Shown here piece after piece: positions 11,985 through 22,549 of a DNA stretch of 64,000 nucleotides. The stretch spans positions 23,586,090-23,650,089 of the forward strand of contig OZ038392.1 of NCBI GenBank assembly GCA_964036045.1. Reading direction: 5' to 3'. Made by a program: the position numbers and the translations under genes. The first letter of the stretch is position 1. Each line of letters opens with the position of its first letter. The notes below the pieces were generated by a model. That model was given only the letters and a program-made list of their open reading frames with translations. It did no database searches and was not told the DNA's origin. The stretch comes from Eutreptiella sp. 'Long Island Sound 2002' (taxonomy: Eukaryota; Euglenozoa; Euglenophyceae; Eutreptiales; Eutreptiaceae).

Positions 11985-12288
11985 TGCGCGAGGTCTCGCG
12001 CAATGATCACCGAAACTTTAATATTTCTCATGCGCCGTTCCATGCGCGAGGCCTCGCGCTTGAAACTACAGTTTGTTCCGGAACATTTATACTTTTCAAG
12101 ATTCTTGGGTACACAATTGTTGAAGTTTATTCGTCAATACATCCATCACTATCACTTCATCCTGATAATGGTACTAAGTTACGTGTACAAATACGACAGG
12201 GTTACATTTTTCGACAACCTGTCTAATGCGTTGTGCTGTAGTACATTAATCTGGCACAAATGAACGTCTTTGCGCGAGGCCCCACGCA
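11985..12288. promoter_or_regulatory. Three palindromes upstream of TIR-inner gene 1
   Basis: Copies at 11985-12002 (centre GT), 12043-12060 (last base T) and 12271-12288 (two mismatches in the right half-site). The first pair starts 58 bp apart, like the intergenic pairs. I see none upstream of TIR-outer gene 1. Confidence 0.85.
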
Positions 12289-12462
12289 AAGAATGGTCAC
12301 AAAGAAATACTTTTGCCTGTCTCGCCCATGGGACACGTCATTCTTATAGAAATATTTATTTCCCCACACTTGTTTGCGACGGTTTAGAAATATCCATCAA
12401 AACAACTATTTTTTGATGCCTTTGGGAACCTGTCATTTTCCTACCTTTTCCTTCGTTTTTGG

Positions 12463-12485
12463 CCATGCAACTTGAGCCGCCTAAG
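12463..12485 (-). repeat. TIR-inner right terminal inverted repeat (23 bp)
   Basis: Exact reverse complement of 6095-6117, followed directly by the second CCATT at 12486-12490. Confidence 0.95.
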
Positions 12486-12490
12486 CCATT

Positions 12491-13157
12491 GCTGTTGTAC
12501 TTGCGTCACCTGGTACGGGAGTGCAACTTGGCGGGGGAAACTAACGGTACAGGGTCGCGGGCCCAGGAGGTGATGCAGTTGAGTTTGTGTCTGTTGCGGA
12601 GGCTGCGACGAGGACCGTGTGACACCGTACTGAAGTACAAACGCACCATCATGTGCACATTGCTTTACAACAGCAAGTGGCACCATGACCTGCTCGGTCA
12701 GGCACACTCAGAGCAGTTTGGAGAAGGGGTGTTGAGCAAGCTGGTGCGCGACAAGGCAAAAAACACCGGTTCTGTTACTGTTGAGGAGGTGGAAAACCAT
12801 TACCTGTTACTAAAAGCTGGTCCAGGCGGCAATCGTGTTGGTGTGCAAAACGTTCCCAAGAACCTTGTACACAGGATGCGACAAGAACTGACAAGACTTT
12901 TGGCAGCAGACCGGATTTGCATGGCCTATGTGGAATGGGAGCCAAAACGCGTCAGCACTGTTGCAACCTTGTGGCCGCGGAGGCTACCAAGATTTTCACC
13001 CTCACCAACGCAACCACTTGGCAACAACCACGACCGGCTACTTGGTCACTGTGTACTGGATGCCCTCATTGACGAAAAGACAAACCCCACCAACCAACTG
13101 AAACGGAAACTGGATGCTGTTGTGGGGCGGAGAACAGAAACGGATGCTGACAGATAG
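12491..13157 (+). pseudogene. TIR-outer gene 1, 3' part
   Basis: Continues the protein interrupted at 6094. Matches the last ~220 residues of the inner gene 1: LLYLRHLVRECNLAGET, the LKYKRTI..LLYN block, SVTVEEVENHYLLL, LAADRICMAYVEW and a basic C-terminus ending at 13157. This part is open with no stop. An ATG at 12459 lies inside the inserted TIR and is not the original start. With the 5' part the protein is about 653 codons, close to the inner copy's 659. What the protein does is unknown. Confidence 0.85.
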
Positions 13158-13209
13158 GACGCAGCAACGCCCAACGTGCGGCAACGCATGCGGTAACTGA
13201 CACCCGCAG

Positions 13210-13284
13210 TGCGCGAGGCCTCGCGTACTAAAGGATACGAGAAAGAGGTCTGTAATGCAATGGGAGTGCGCGAGACCTCGCACA
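13210..13284. promoter_or_regulatory. Palindrome pair between TIR-outer genes 1 and 2
   Basis: Copies at 13210-13227 (one mismatch) and 13267-13284 (centre AC, one mismatch), 57 bp apart. They sit between the gene 1 stop and the gene 2 start, as in TIR-inner. Confidence 0.9.
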
Positions 13285-14253
13285 CTGAGTAGGTCCCTAA
13301 GTCCGGTGGAATTGGTCGCAGCAAAGACGGTTGTGTAGTATTTTTGCGAAAAAGACTGGGAAAATGGCGTTTGGACTGATTTCAGAGCGGAAATGACTGT
13401 GTTTCGTGTCATGCCATCTGCCCTCTTCAGGTAATTTTTGGGACCATGAGTCAACCAGGGTCGCCAGAACGTAGACCACCAGACGCAGAGGCCGTGGAGC
13501 CATCACCAGGGACCGACCAAGGGGACACAACGAAGAAAGAACGCAAGAAGAAGGAGGATAAGAAGCCAATACCGGAGATGAAGCTCACAGTTGACGTTCA
13601 ACAGCGGCTGCGGAAGGAGAATGGAAAAGCAGTGAAGGTAAAGATTAATGATTTGAAGATTGACAAGACCAAGGAGCACGGACAGATCCGACAGATCGAC
13701 CACGACGACGTTGCCAAACAAGTGGCAGGATACCAAGCGTTGCCGCCACCTGGACCGTTGCGCGTAACCGCATGGGAGGATAGTGGTATGACTTGCTTCG
13801 CATTTTTACATACAATCGACGACATTTCTTATCCCTGCTGTGGTACATGATTTGCGTTGCAGATGGCTCGCTTTACGTTCTGAATGGTCAACATGGGAGA
13901 GAAACATGCAGAAAGATTCAGGAAATGCGGCTCGCAGAAGGCAAAGAACTGGAGGACTAGCAAGAATATTGCTACGTTGACATTTTCAAGTACAAAACGC
14001 CTTGGTGGATCCGGGCCAAGGTTGCAGGATTGCAGCAAACTGCCAGCCCGTCTGTGACGTGGATTCCGCTGTCCGAGGCGCTAGACAACATGTTGTTGTA
14101 CTTTGAGGACAAGAAGCGGGAAAAGGAACCACAGCATTTCAAACGGCCCAAAACTGCTGTTGTCCAGGCTGCCGTCAACTCTGCGTTTCTTGCGACCGAG
14201 CTGTTGCAAGAACTAGGGCACACAGTATGTGTTCGTGCGTCACACGGTCGCAC

Positions 14254-14271
14254 TGCGCGAGGTCTCGCGCA
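14254..14271. promoter_or_regulatory. Palindrome in intron 2 of TIR-outer gene 2
   Basis: TGCGCGAGGTCTCGCGCA, perfect half-sites, centre GT. Confidence 0.9.
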
Positions 14272-14616
14272 CTCTATGGCACGGTTTTCCCTCCTGGGAC
14301 GCGACATTCAAGCACTGGAGGGGCATCTTGTCTACTGAGACCGCGCCGCGGTTACTGGTATGAAGAATCTCGAGAGTAAGAGCAAGAAACAGGACGTTAC
14401 AAGGAATGCCTTCAAGAAGCTGCAGGGGCCGCATCTACCAAGCTTATTGCAGAAGGTCTGTGCGCATATGAACCTGAAGGAATCGACCATACACAGCACC
14501 CAGACGTACATTGACGCCTTGATTACGGAACAACAGGTTACTTTCCACCTTGACAATCCAGACAAGAAGGATTTTGTCAACCAAACCGCAAGTATGCGTC
14601 GATTGTGCAGCTTCAG

Positions 14617-14634
14617 TGCGCGAGGGCTCGCGCA
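14617..14634. promoter_or_regulatory. Palindrome in intron 3 of TIR-outer gene 2
   Basis: TGCGCGAGGGCTCGCGCA, perfect half-sites, centre GG. Confidence 0.9.
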
Positions 14635-15402
14635 CTCAACCGGCTTTTTCATCTCTGCACAGCTGCCGATGCGAAGATCCGAGCAGAAGTTGCAGCTCTG
14701 GGCACGACACAACTGAAGATTGGCCTGGGAAACTGGGGTTGTTGGGGAGATGCAGAACGTTCGAAGTGCCGGTCGCCGTGACCAAAGTGGAAAACATTGA
14801 CCGGTCCACCTCTGTGGCTGACTGGGGACAAGGGAACACCTCCGTCACCGCAGACGCTGTCCATGCAGAAACAACTGCAAAGGAAGGCTGAGGCAAATGC
14901 ATCGGCACCAACGACGCAGACACAGTTGAGTACTGGCGAAGTGATCAATGTCTCCAAGCGAGACAACGAAGGGGACAAGTGCACTTTGACAGCAAGCCGT
15001 ATTGAGGATATCGAAGAGACACCACCAGCCCGTTTCCGGGACTTGCAGTACCCGTTGTGGGTTGTCAACGCTGACCTTTTCGTAGAATATGACTCTGCAG
15101 CATTTGTTCGTAGGTGGTTGTTTGACGTGAGGATGTTGGGGAAGGACCTCATTTTCTATGGCGATGCTGATGTTGTGCACCGTATTGGCCGTGACATGCA
15201 GGAGCTCTGGCATATCGAGAAGGACAAGGATCAAACTACAGCGCCTTTCTGGCATCCCTGGTTTCCGAGTATACTCTTGGTTTTTGGGTTCTGTTATAAG
15301 CAACATGTATCAGTTTGACGGGCACAGTATGTGGATCGGAACAACGAGTCGCTGGGATAAGCAGGTGTATCTACTTCTTTCGCCGGTTTTGATGCCGTTG
15401 TG

Positions 15403-15420
15403 TGCGCGAGGCCTCGCGCA
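15403..15420. promoter_or_regulatory. Palindrome in last intron of TIR-outer gene 2
   Basis: Perfect TGCGCGAGGCCTCGCGCA. Same intron as 7426-7443 in TIR-inner. Confidence 0.9.
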
Positions 15421-15528
15421 CTGCTCTCTCCGTCATTCGTCTTTATTCATCGCATTTGCAGTTGCCCAACTATGTGACGTATTCTGCTGGACATTTCGAA
15501 GAGATGCAGTACAACACCCTCGGTGGTT

Positions 15529-15539
15529 TCATGCCTCTG
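15529..15539. repeat. LINE-A target-site duplication TCATGCCTCTG (left)
   Basis: Eleven bases repeated exactly at 61715-61725. Deleting everything between and one copy restores the gene 2 reading GGFMPLIHVLWYL, aligned without gaps to GGHLRITTVMWYF in TIR-inner. Confidence 0.95.
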
Positions 15540-15552
15540 GTAGGTAGGTAGG
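15540..15552 (-). repeat. LINE-A 3' tail of CCTA units
   Basis: GTAGGTAGGTAGG on the plus strand reads as a short tandem CCTA tail at the LINE's 3' end instead of poly-A. Confidence 0.75.
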
Positions 15553-16049
15553 TCAAGTCGGGACTGGGGTTGCCCCGCAGGGGGTCTTACCAAGGGGCTT
15601 TCGCTCACCCACCCACGGCCCTACTGCACGTGCCCCCACAAAGCAGCTCCCCCACATGGCAGAAGGGCGCGGTCGCCGCGAGCAGTACCCTACAGCGGGT
15701 TCTGCCCAGAGAGGTAACCCATGTTCGACCGAAGTCTCACATTCCCCTCCTTTGGGCGGACGATACGTGGGGGAGGGTCTCATCGCACATCCTCATCAAC
15801 CTCGGGATTCTGGGGCCCAGGGGCCGGGAGCCAGGCCAAAGGTCCTGTCCTGCAGGCACCCGCACCTGGGTTGGTTTTCAGTAGGCGTGAGGCGACTTGA
15901 AGAAGCACGTGCTACGGGACTCGCATGCCGTGGCGCACACTCACGCCTCCTGACTCGGTCGAGCTTGCGCTCTCCCGGGGGGCCGGGGGTTGGAGGTAGG
16001 TCGTTGCGGTTGGTTGGTCGGTCGTTTAACGGTTCAGTGTAGTTTGTTA

Positions 16050-17160
16050 ATGTTGGTTGGTTGGTTGCGTGATGGTAGAGTCACGGTTTTGTTCGCGGAT
16101 ATGGTCGCCGGCGGGCGTGGCGCATCACGGCGCCGCCAGCCTGATGGACGCCGTTCCCGTTTCGACCCGTGCATGCCTGGCTGGTTTGGTGTTGGCCGGC
16201 TTGCGTGTGGTCTGTTTACGGTCAAGTGGCGGCTGCAGCTGCGGTGTGGTCCGTGCGCGGTTGTCTTGGCCGCCTCAGAATCGGCTTGGTCTGCGTGGGT
16301 TTCGTCGCGCCGCTGCCGGTGGCCGTATCGCCGAATGTTGTTTGTGCGGCCGACACGTCCGTGTCGGCGTTGGCCACTTGCGTCTTGGTTGGCCCAAGGG
16401 CGGCGTAGTGCGGTTTGTCAGCGCTGGTTGGCCGCGTCCGTAATGGTAGAGTTGCGGTGTTCTGCCGTGTCCGTGGGCATGGTCGCCGGCGGTGGTGGCG
16501 CACCACGGTGCCGCCTTCCCGTTGGACGCCGTTCCCGTTTCGACCCGTGCACGCCAGGCTGGTTTGGTGTAGGCCGGCTTGCGTGTGGTCTGTTTACGGT
16601 CATGTGGCGGCTGCAGCTGCGGTGTGGTTGGTGCGCGGTTGTCGCGGCCGCCTCATGGTTGGCTGGGTTCGTGTGGGTTCCGTCGCGCTGCTGCCGGTGG
16701 TCTCTTCGTCAAATCCTGCCCATGTAGCCGGCACGTTCGTGCCGGCGCTGGTTAGTTGCGTCTTGGTTTGTCCAAGTGTAGTGTAGTGTAGTTCGTGAAC
16801 GTTGGTTGGCCCTGCCCGCAGTGGTAGAGTTACGGTGTTCCGCTGTGTTCGTGGTCATGGTGGTCAGCGGGCGCGGCTCGCCACGGTTTCGCCAGCCCGT
16901 TGGATGTCGTTCTCGTACCGGCCCATGCATGTCTGGCCAGTTTGGTGTTGGCCGGCGTGCGTGCGGTCTGTTTGGGGTCACCTCGTGTTCGCCGTAGCGG
17001 TTTTGTTGGTGTGCGGTCGTGTTAGTCGCCTCCTGGTCGGTTCGTTCGGCGTTGGTTCCATGTCGTTGCAGCGGGCGCAGTCGGATTTGTTGCGTGCAGG
17101 TGTTCTGTTGGTTGCGGTGTTGGCTGGCGCTAGTTGCGTGGGGCCGGCACGGTACGTTTT
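16050..17160. repeat. Three tandem ~375 bp units in LINE-A 3' region
   Basis: The landmark TGGTAGAGT recurs at 16073, 16444 and 16822 (spacings 371 and 378 bp). Each is followed by a matching block ending near CGGCTTGCGTGTGGTCTGTTT. The units are diverged by roughly 15-25% by eye. They are GC-rich and I see no conserved protein frame. 15553-16050 and 17160-17950 are also GC-rich LINE-A 3' sequence without a supportable gene. Confidence 0.75.
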
Positions 17161-17957
17161 CACCGTGCGCCGTCTGCCCACCGCGGGGGAGAAAAGTACT
17201 GACAAGTGGTCGGACCGCTGTAAAAATGAAATTTTTTTCTTTCCCCCCCATTCGGTGCCCTTGTCCCTGCCCTTCCCTGGCAGTGTTGCATGCACAACCC
17301 ATCATCCCGTATTTCGCGGTGTTCTGTAGCCGTCCTTCCAGTTTCGCTTGTGCAATTCATATGTACACCCCCCGCCCTGGCAAGGCCCCGTCGGTCTCCC
17401 TTGGCGCGTCCCTGTGCTCCCCATGGGAGCCCCAGTGTGCTGTTCCAGCTCGCCGGTGCGGTGCTCGTGCTCGTGTCTGCCTGTCTGCCGTGCGCCATAT
17501 CGTGCCGTGTTTTGCGGGTCATGTGGGCGGCGTGCCTGTGTTGCGGTGCTGAGTTTGGTGGTTACGATGGCTAGGGCGGTTCGGCTTGTGCTGTGGTGCC
17601 GGGACATTCCGTCCGACGTGGTGGGTTGGGCTCGGCGTAACACATCCCTGCCCGCTGGCAGGGGGTCGGCGTGGCCCCGTGTGGCGAGCCTGTGGTCCCC
17701 CGCGTGCCCCGGGTGGGGTTTCGGAGGATAGGAATACCAAGCAGTGTTGCAGCCCCCCTCCCGCTCTTTGACTTTGTTAGCTTTCTGCGGGGAGCGTGTC
17801 CCTCGTACCATTCGCGTAGGTTATATGTGCCGTAACCCCCCCGGCGTCCCAGGCGTGTAACTTTCCCGGAGGAGGTGCGCGCCGGTCCCCGCGGTGCACG
17901 TATCCCTGGATGCTCGCCCTGGATGGTAATACTCTGGACGATTGTTCGTTAACATTC

Positions 17958-19208
17958 TCGTGGTCATCGGCCTGGCCGTGGGTCCCGCGTGTTTGGCCGG
18001 GCCCTTTGCCTGGTCCCTTGTGGATCCGGCCCGCGGGAGAGGAGGGTGAGGTGGAAGGACGGGTCCGGGCGTGGTGCCGCCCCTTTCGCTGTTGCAGGCG
18101 GGTTGCTGGGGTCAGGGAGGCGTGGCCCCCGCCCGGGGGATGTAGGAGGAAGTCGTTGGGCTTTCGTTCGTGCTCAACACCACGGGCTGCTAAGGCTAGT
18201 CCCCACTCTTCGGGTATCTGTTGCACGTGTCGGGCAGGTTGATGTCGTTCCCGTCGGTGTGTCCGACCGACAGGTGTTGCTGGGGTGTGTTGCGTGGCCG
18301 TGCGCCGTAGGGTTGTACAAGGGGTCCTTTTGGGCGGGGTTGGCTCGCCCGGGGTCGTCGTGGTTTATGGCCGAGTGCGCAGTCGTTGGCGTGACGTCCA
18401 TTGGCCGGCCCCCAGGTGGGAAGAGGCGTCCCCGCAGCCGTCGTGTTGTCTCCTCCCTTGCGCATGGCCGGCGCGGGACTCGTGTTGCGCGTGTGTGGCT
18501 GTGCGCCGCCGCTGCAGGTCCTGTGGCCGGGTGCGGCTCAGGGTCTTGGGGGTTTCTCAGGCGTCGCACAAGGGCGCTGCGGAGGGTACTGAAGATTTCG
18601 TGCACAAGGGCCGTGTGTGCCGCCCGGGCCCCCGTCTCAGTGCGGATGGCGGGCTGCCGTCGTTCGCCCAGCGCCAGCGCCCGGATCTGGTGGATCGCGG
18701 TGCTCGACAACACTCCCGCGGTCATCGGCTTGGCCGTGGGCCCCGCGTGTATGGCTGGCCCCTCTGACCGGCCCCTCGTGGATCCGTTACGCGGGAGAGG
18801 AGGGTCAGGTGGGATGACGGGTCCGGGTGTGGCGCTGCCCCCTTTTCCTGTTGCAGGCGGGTCGCGGGGGTCCGGAAAGTGCGGCCCCCGTCCGGGGGAT
18901 GTGGGAGGAGGTCGTTTGGGCTTCGTTTGTGTCGGACACCATGGGCTGCTAAGGCTAGCCTCTACTCCTTGGGTGTCCGTTGCAGGTACCGGGTAGGTTG
19001 ACGGCTTCCTCGCTGGTGTGCCCGGTCGACGGGCCTTGCTGGAGTGTGTTGCGTGGCCGCGCGTTGTTGGGTTGTACGAGGGGGTCTTTTTGGGCGAGGT
19101 CGGCTCGCCCGGGGTCGTCGTGGTTCGTTGCAGACTCCGCAGCCTGAGGCGTGACGTTCATCGTCCGGTCCTCCGGCGGGAGGAGGCGATCCCGTGTCCG
19201 CCGCGTCG
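17958..19208. repeat. Tandem ~758 bp duplication in LINE-A 3' region
   Basis: GTCATCGG-anchored segment at 17963 recurs at 18721 (offset 758). The second unit is continued beyond the LTR element: 22555-22800 matches 18453-18700 (CTTGCGCATGGCCGGCGCGG at 18462 and 22564). So the two units are direct neighbours once the LTR element is removed. The minus-strand frame through them resembles the C-terminal part of the preceding coding region, so part of the coding end was duplicated. Confidence 0.75.
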
Positions 19209-19474
19209 TGTATGCGGATCCCACGGCTCTCGACGTCCACAACGAGCATACAGGGCAAAACTGCAAAATCCCAACACGGAATCCACAAAGTCCCCAGATC
19301 GTTAAATCCTTTGTCACATAATAATACCCTGAATTACAATGCATTAATTCTCAACGTTAATCTACAACAAAACAGCACTTTTCATGCACTGAAAATCCTT
19401 CACTTCTGCACGCGCGCGACGCATCCTAAGCTGTAGGACTCGCGATCTCAGCCTGGGCATGCGTGCCCATTACA
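19209..19474. repeat. LTR (left) of non-autonomous element
   Basis: Begins TGTATGCGG and ends CATTACA. Direct repeat of 22284-22549. Confidence 0.92.
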
Positions 19475-21944
19475 TCCCCCTCCCAAGACACTGCCAAGTG
19501 TCTGAAAAACTGATACATACCCCTACATGGGCAAGCATGCCCACAGAAAAACAGAGCATATATAACACCTCACAGAAAAATCTGCTGACGGGATGACATA
19601 CCCGGATTACTCCATCCCATTTCTGAACTACCTCAGGGCCCTACCCACAGGTTACCTCCGGTTACTCCCTGGGGCTGATAGGCACCCTTGGTTTCACACG
19701 GGGATGCATTACAACATGAGACTGTGCAGAATAATGGAAACCTGAAATCAGTCCTACCCCAGGGCCTGAAATCCTGTACTGCGGCCCCTCTATCCTTTTT
19801 CGGGTAAAACAACTGACACATATCTGAGTGGGGGGTGCTGCCCTCTAAAAAAACCCAAGCTGACTGTTGGGAAAAATACCTGAGAAAGCTTTTAAATTCT
19901 AATCAGAAAATTCTGACTAAAACTTCTTAGCCTAAAACCCAGGGGGGCAGTTTTCCAATCCTGCTTAGTGCCCATGCCAAATGTCTGTTTTTCTGCACCA
20001 AAATCTCTTGCTCAGATTTTTTGAAAAAAAAGAACACACAGGCAGCTAAAGCAGGGCAAGCAGCACAAAGAGAATGAGTCCGCCACTGAAACGGACTCCA
20101 CTGAGTGCTGAAGACCCTTAAGCTAAAATACAAAACGCTGCCTTCCGAATTTCCTCAGGGCACTTAATGTGCTCTTTGGTAGTTAATTACTTCTGAGCTT
20201 CATTGTTGTTCTGCTATTCCTGAGAGAGCAGAGACAAGAGAAAAACCAATACAAAGGGGGCTGGTGCAGAAAAAACGAGAAAAAATGAACAGACCTGGCG
20301 TCGCTGGGCATCGCTGAAATTTTCCCACACTGGACTCTGACATCTGACCCAAGTGAACCACCTGAAAACAAACAGCATGAGGGAAAGTATAAACAAGGTC
20401 AGGGCAAGAGAAATATCTGTTATCAAGCAGGCTCCACACTCCCCACACAGTGCTATGGGACAAGAGAGCTGAAGCATAACTGAAAAGAATTCTAGACAAC
20501 ACTCACCTACAGTGGCAGGCCAATGAGCATAGAAAAGAAGGGCGACGCCTGGCCATGGCATCCAGCCCGCGGCCTGCCAACCTGAACCTCAGTGGAGGTG
20601 TCAAAGACCTACAGGTTACAAACCAACACAGGTCACCCACATACCTGCTTACCCACGCACAAAAGGAGTCATCGCGATTACCTATCTTGTGGGGGGGGAT
20701 TTTCCACTGCACCTTAACAACATATGCCAGCTCCATGCTGCACAAACAAACAACAAACGCCATGCAGTGTCAGGAGGACCCAGGCTCGCAAGCCCTGATG
20801 GCGTCACCCTCTCAAAACTGGAGGCACACTCGTCAGTGCACCCCGGGCACACAGAACATACAAAGTTCTGTCCAAGGAAAAACAGAGTTTCAAATTGCCC
20901 TATGATTAAACCTGGAGGTAGGGCAGCCACAAGCTGGCCCAGAGCCTCCAACCAGGCTTTACGGAGTTAACCTGAGCCACACTGTGACTCACACAAAAAA
21001 AAAACCTCAAAGTGGACTCAAAAGTCAGACTCAGAAGTCACAGAAAAAATATCCTATTGTCAGCAAACCAAAACCACCATGAGTAGACACCATCAGAGTC
21101 AAAAGGCTCAAAATGAGGCCAGTGTGAAACTGGGCCTATGGATCCAGAATCGAAAAACCAAAACAAGGCTGCATGTCAACGCAAGCCTCTGAGCACAAAA
21201 ACAGTGCTGTTTCAGCGCCGAAGGCGCTGGGTGTCATACCCAGTTTTCACATTCAGCTCATTTGAGCATGAATCCACTCCAAAAAACACAGTCTTGTCGA
21301 GAACTGGAAAAAAAAAAAACAACAACAGACCAAGGGCGAACGCGTGCAGCACCTTCCCACCTACGAATGAGGCGCAGGGAATGCACCTGGCGCTTCAAAG
21401 CCCTCGGAATCAAGGAACAGAGCTGTCCAGTTCTACAAAGATCCCACAACTGCCTGTGGTAGCTTTTCTGTCACCTCTGTATTCAAACCCAGACAAGCTT
21501 CAGAAAAAAACCAACCACCCCGAAGCAAAGCGCAGCGCCTTACAATCTGCGCTCAGAGTGGGCGCGTATTGCCTCTGGCGCTGTGCATAGCTACGATGGT
21601 CCCACATATGACTGAGGTCGCGGAGTTGACACGCGGTGAGGACAGACTGATTCTGAAGCCAGGTTACACAGTGGGAGAGCGACACCCGTGGCATGAAAAC
21701 AAGCGTGCAAGAACCCACGCACACACAGAACACAACCTTTAAACGGGCACCATCGCGGCGCCATTCATTCTCCCTGAAAATTGTGTCAACTGCGGCAGCG
21801 CAAGACCTCCACGTTGCTGTTCATGATGGCGCGCTCCTGCAAACGCACCGCTGCGAAACTTCGGTGCTTTTCATAGCGAACTCAAGCGCCTGTCAGGCTC
21901 GCGCAGCGCTGCAGCGCCTCCGCTGGCGCGCAAAGAAACTCCTC

Positions 21945-22130
21945 AGCGCGTCGAACACCAAACTTGACTGCGACAATGCCAAACTCCTGATCGCGCCGAA
22001 CACCAGACTTGACTGCGAAAATGCCAAACTCCTGATCGCGCCGAACACCAGGCTTGACTGCGAAAATGCAAAACTCCTGATCGCGCCGAACACCAGGCTT
22101 GACTGCGAAAATGCAAAACTCCTGAGCCAG
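21945..22130 (+). repeat. 45 bp tandem repeat, four copies
   Basis: Four copies of a 45 bp unit within the LTR element. On the plus strand it stays open and would encode a 15-residue repeat (NTRLDCENAKLLIAP). It sits in a 186-codon frame (21693-22253) that resembles no protein I know; whether it is translated is unclear. Confidence 0.8.
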
Positions 22131-22283
22131 CGCTCTTCGAAAAAAATTTTCTTGCTGTTGCTTGAACAGGTACTCATGTCATACTGTTGCTCCAACATGC
22201 CCACAGATGATCCTGTCCGAATCTTAGGTGTCGTTTTTGTAATGCAGTTTTGATCTTTTTCTCCGTGACGCTGGTAACGATCT

Positions 22284-22549
22284 TGTATGCGGATCGCACA
22301 GCTCTCGACGTCCACAACGAGCATACAGGGCAAAACTGCAAAATCCCAACACGGAATCCACAAAGTCCCCAGATCGTTAAATCCTTTGTCACATAATAAT
22401 ACCCTGAATTACAATGCATTAATTCTCAACTTTAATCTACAACAAAACAGCACTTTTCATGCACTGAAAATCCTTCACTTCTGCACGCGCGCGACGCATC
22501 CTAAGCTGTAGGACTCGCGATCTCAGCCTGGGCATGCGTGACCATTACA
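22284..22549. repeat. LTR (right) of non-autonomous element
   Basis: Direct repeat of 19209-19474, followed by the second CGTCG. Confidence 0.92.

Larger units (their letters stand above)
6095..12485 (-). mobile_element. TIR-inner: complete 6,391 bp two-gene TIR element
   Basis: Bounded by perfect 23 bp inverted repeats (6095-6117 and 12463-12485, outer end CTTAGGCGGCTCAAG) and a 5 bp TSD (CCATT). It carries two minus-strand genes: gene 1 (9618-11596) and, downstream, spliced gene 2 (6595-about 9525). Ten copies of the family palindrome lie outside coding exons. It landed inside gene 1 of an older member of its own family. A 5 bp TSD with long non-TIR-type ends does not let me place it in a named superfamily. 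11597-12462, upstream of gene 1, is AT-rich, holds three palindromes and shows no gene. Confidence 0.95.
13446..15528 (+). pseudogene. TIR-outer gene 2, exons before the LINE-A insertion
   Basis: Starts at ATG 13446 (MSQPGSPERRPPD). Exon 1 runs to 13785, then a GTATGA..TTGCAG intron (13786-13862). Exon 2 is 13863-14224, an intron starting GTATGT follows, exon 3 is about 14366-14591, exon 4 about 14679-15360, and the last-but-one intron ends in GCAG at about 15458. Coding resumes LPNYVTYSAGHF and stops at the insertion point. Blocks GQIRQIDHDD, WIPLSEALDN and PPARFRDLQYP match inner gene 2. Damage: TAG at about 13959 and TGA at about 14779 (both opposite Trp in the inner copy) and a frameshift near 15250. 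The remaining exon lies 46 kb away at 61726. Confidence 0.8.
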
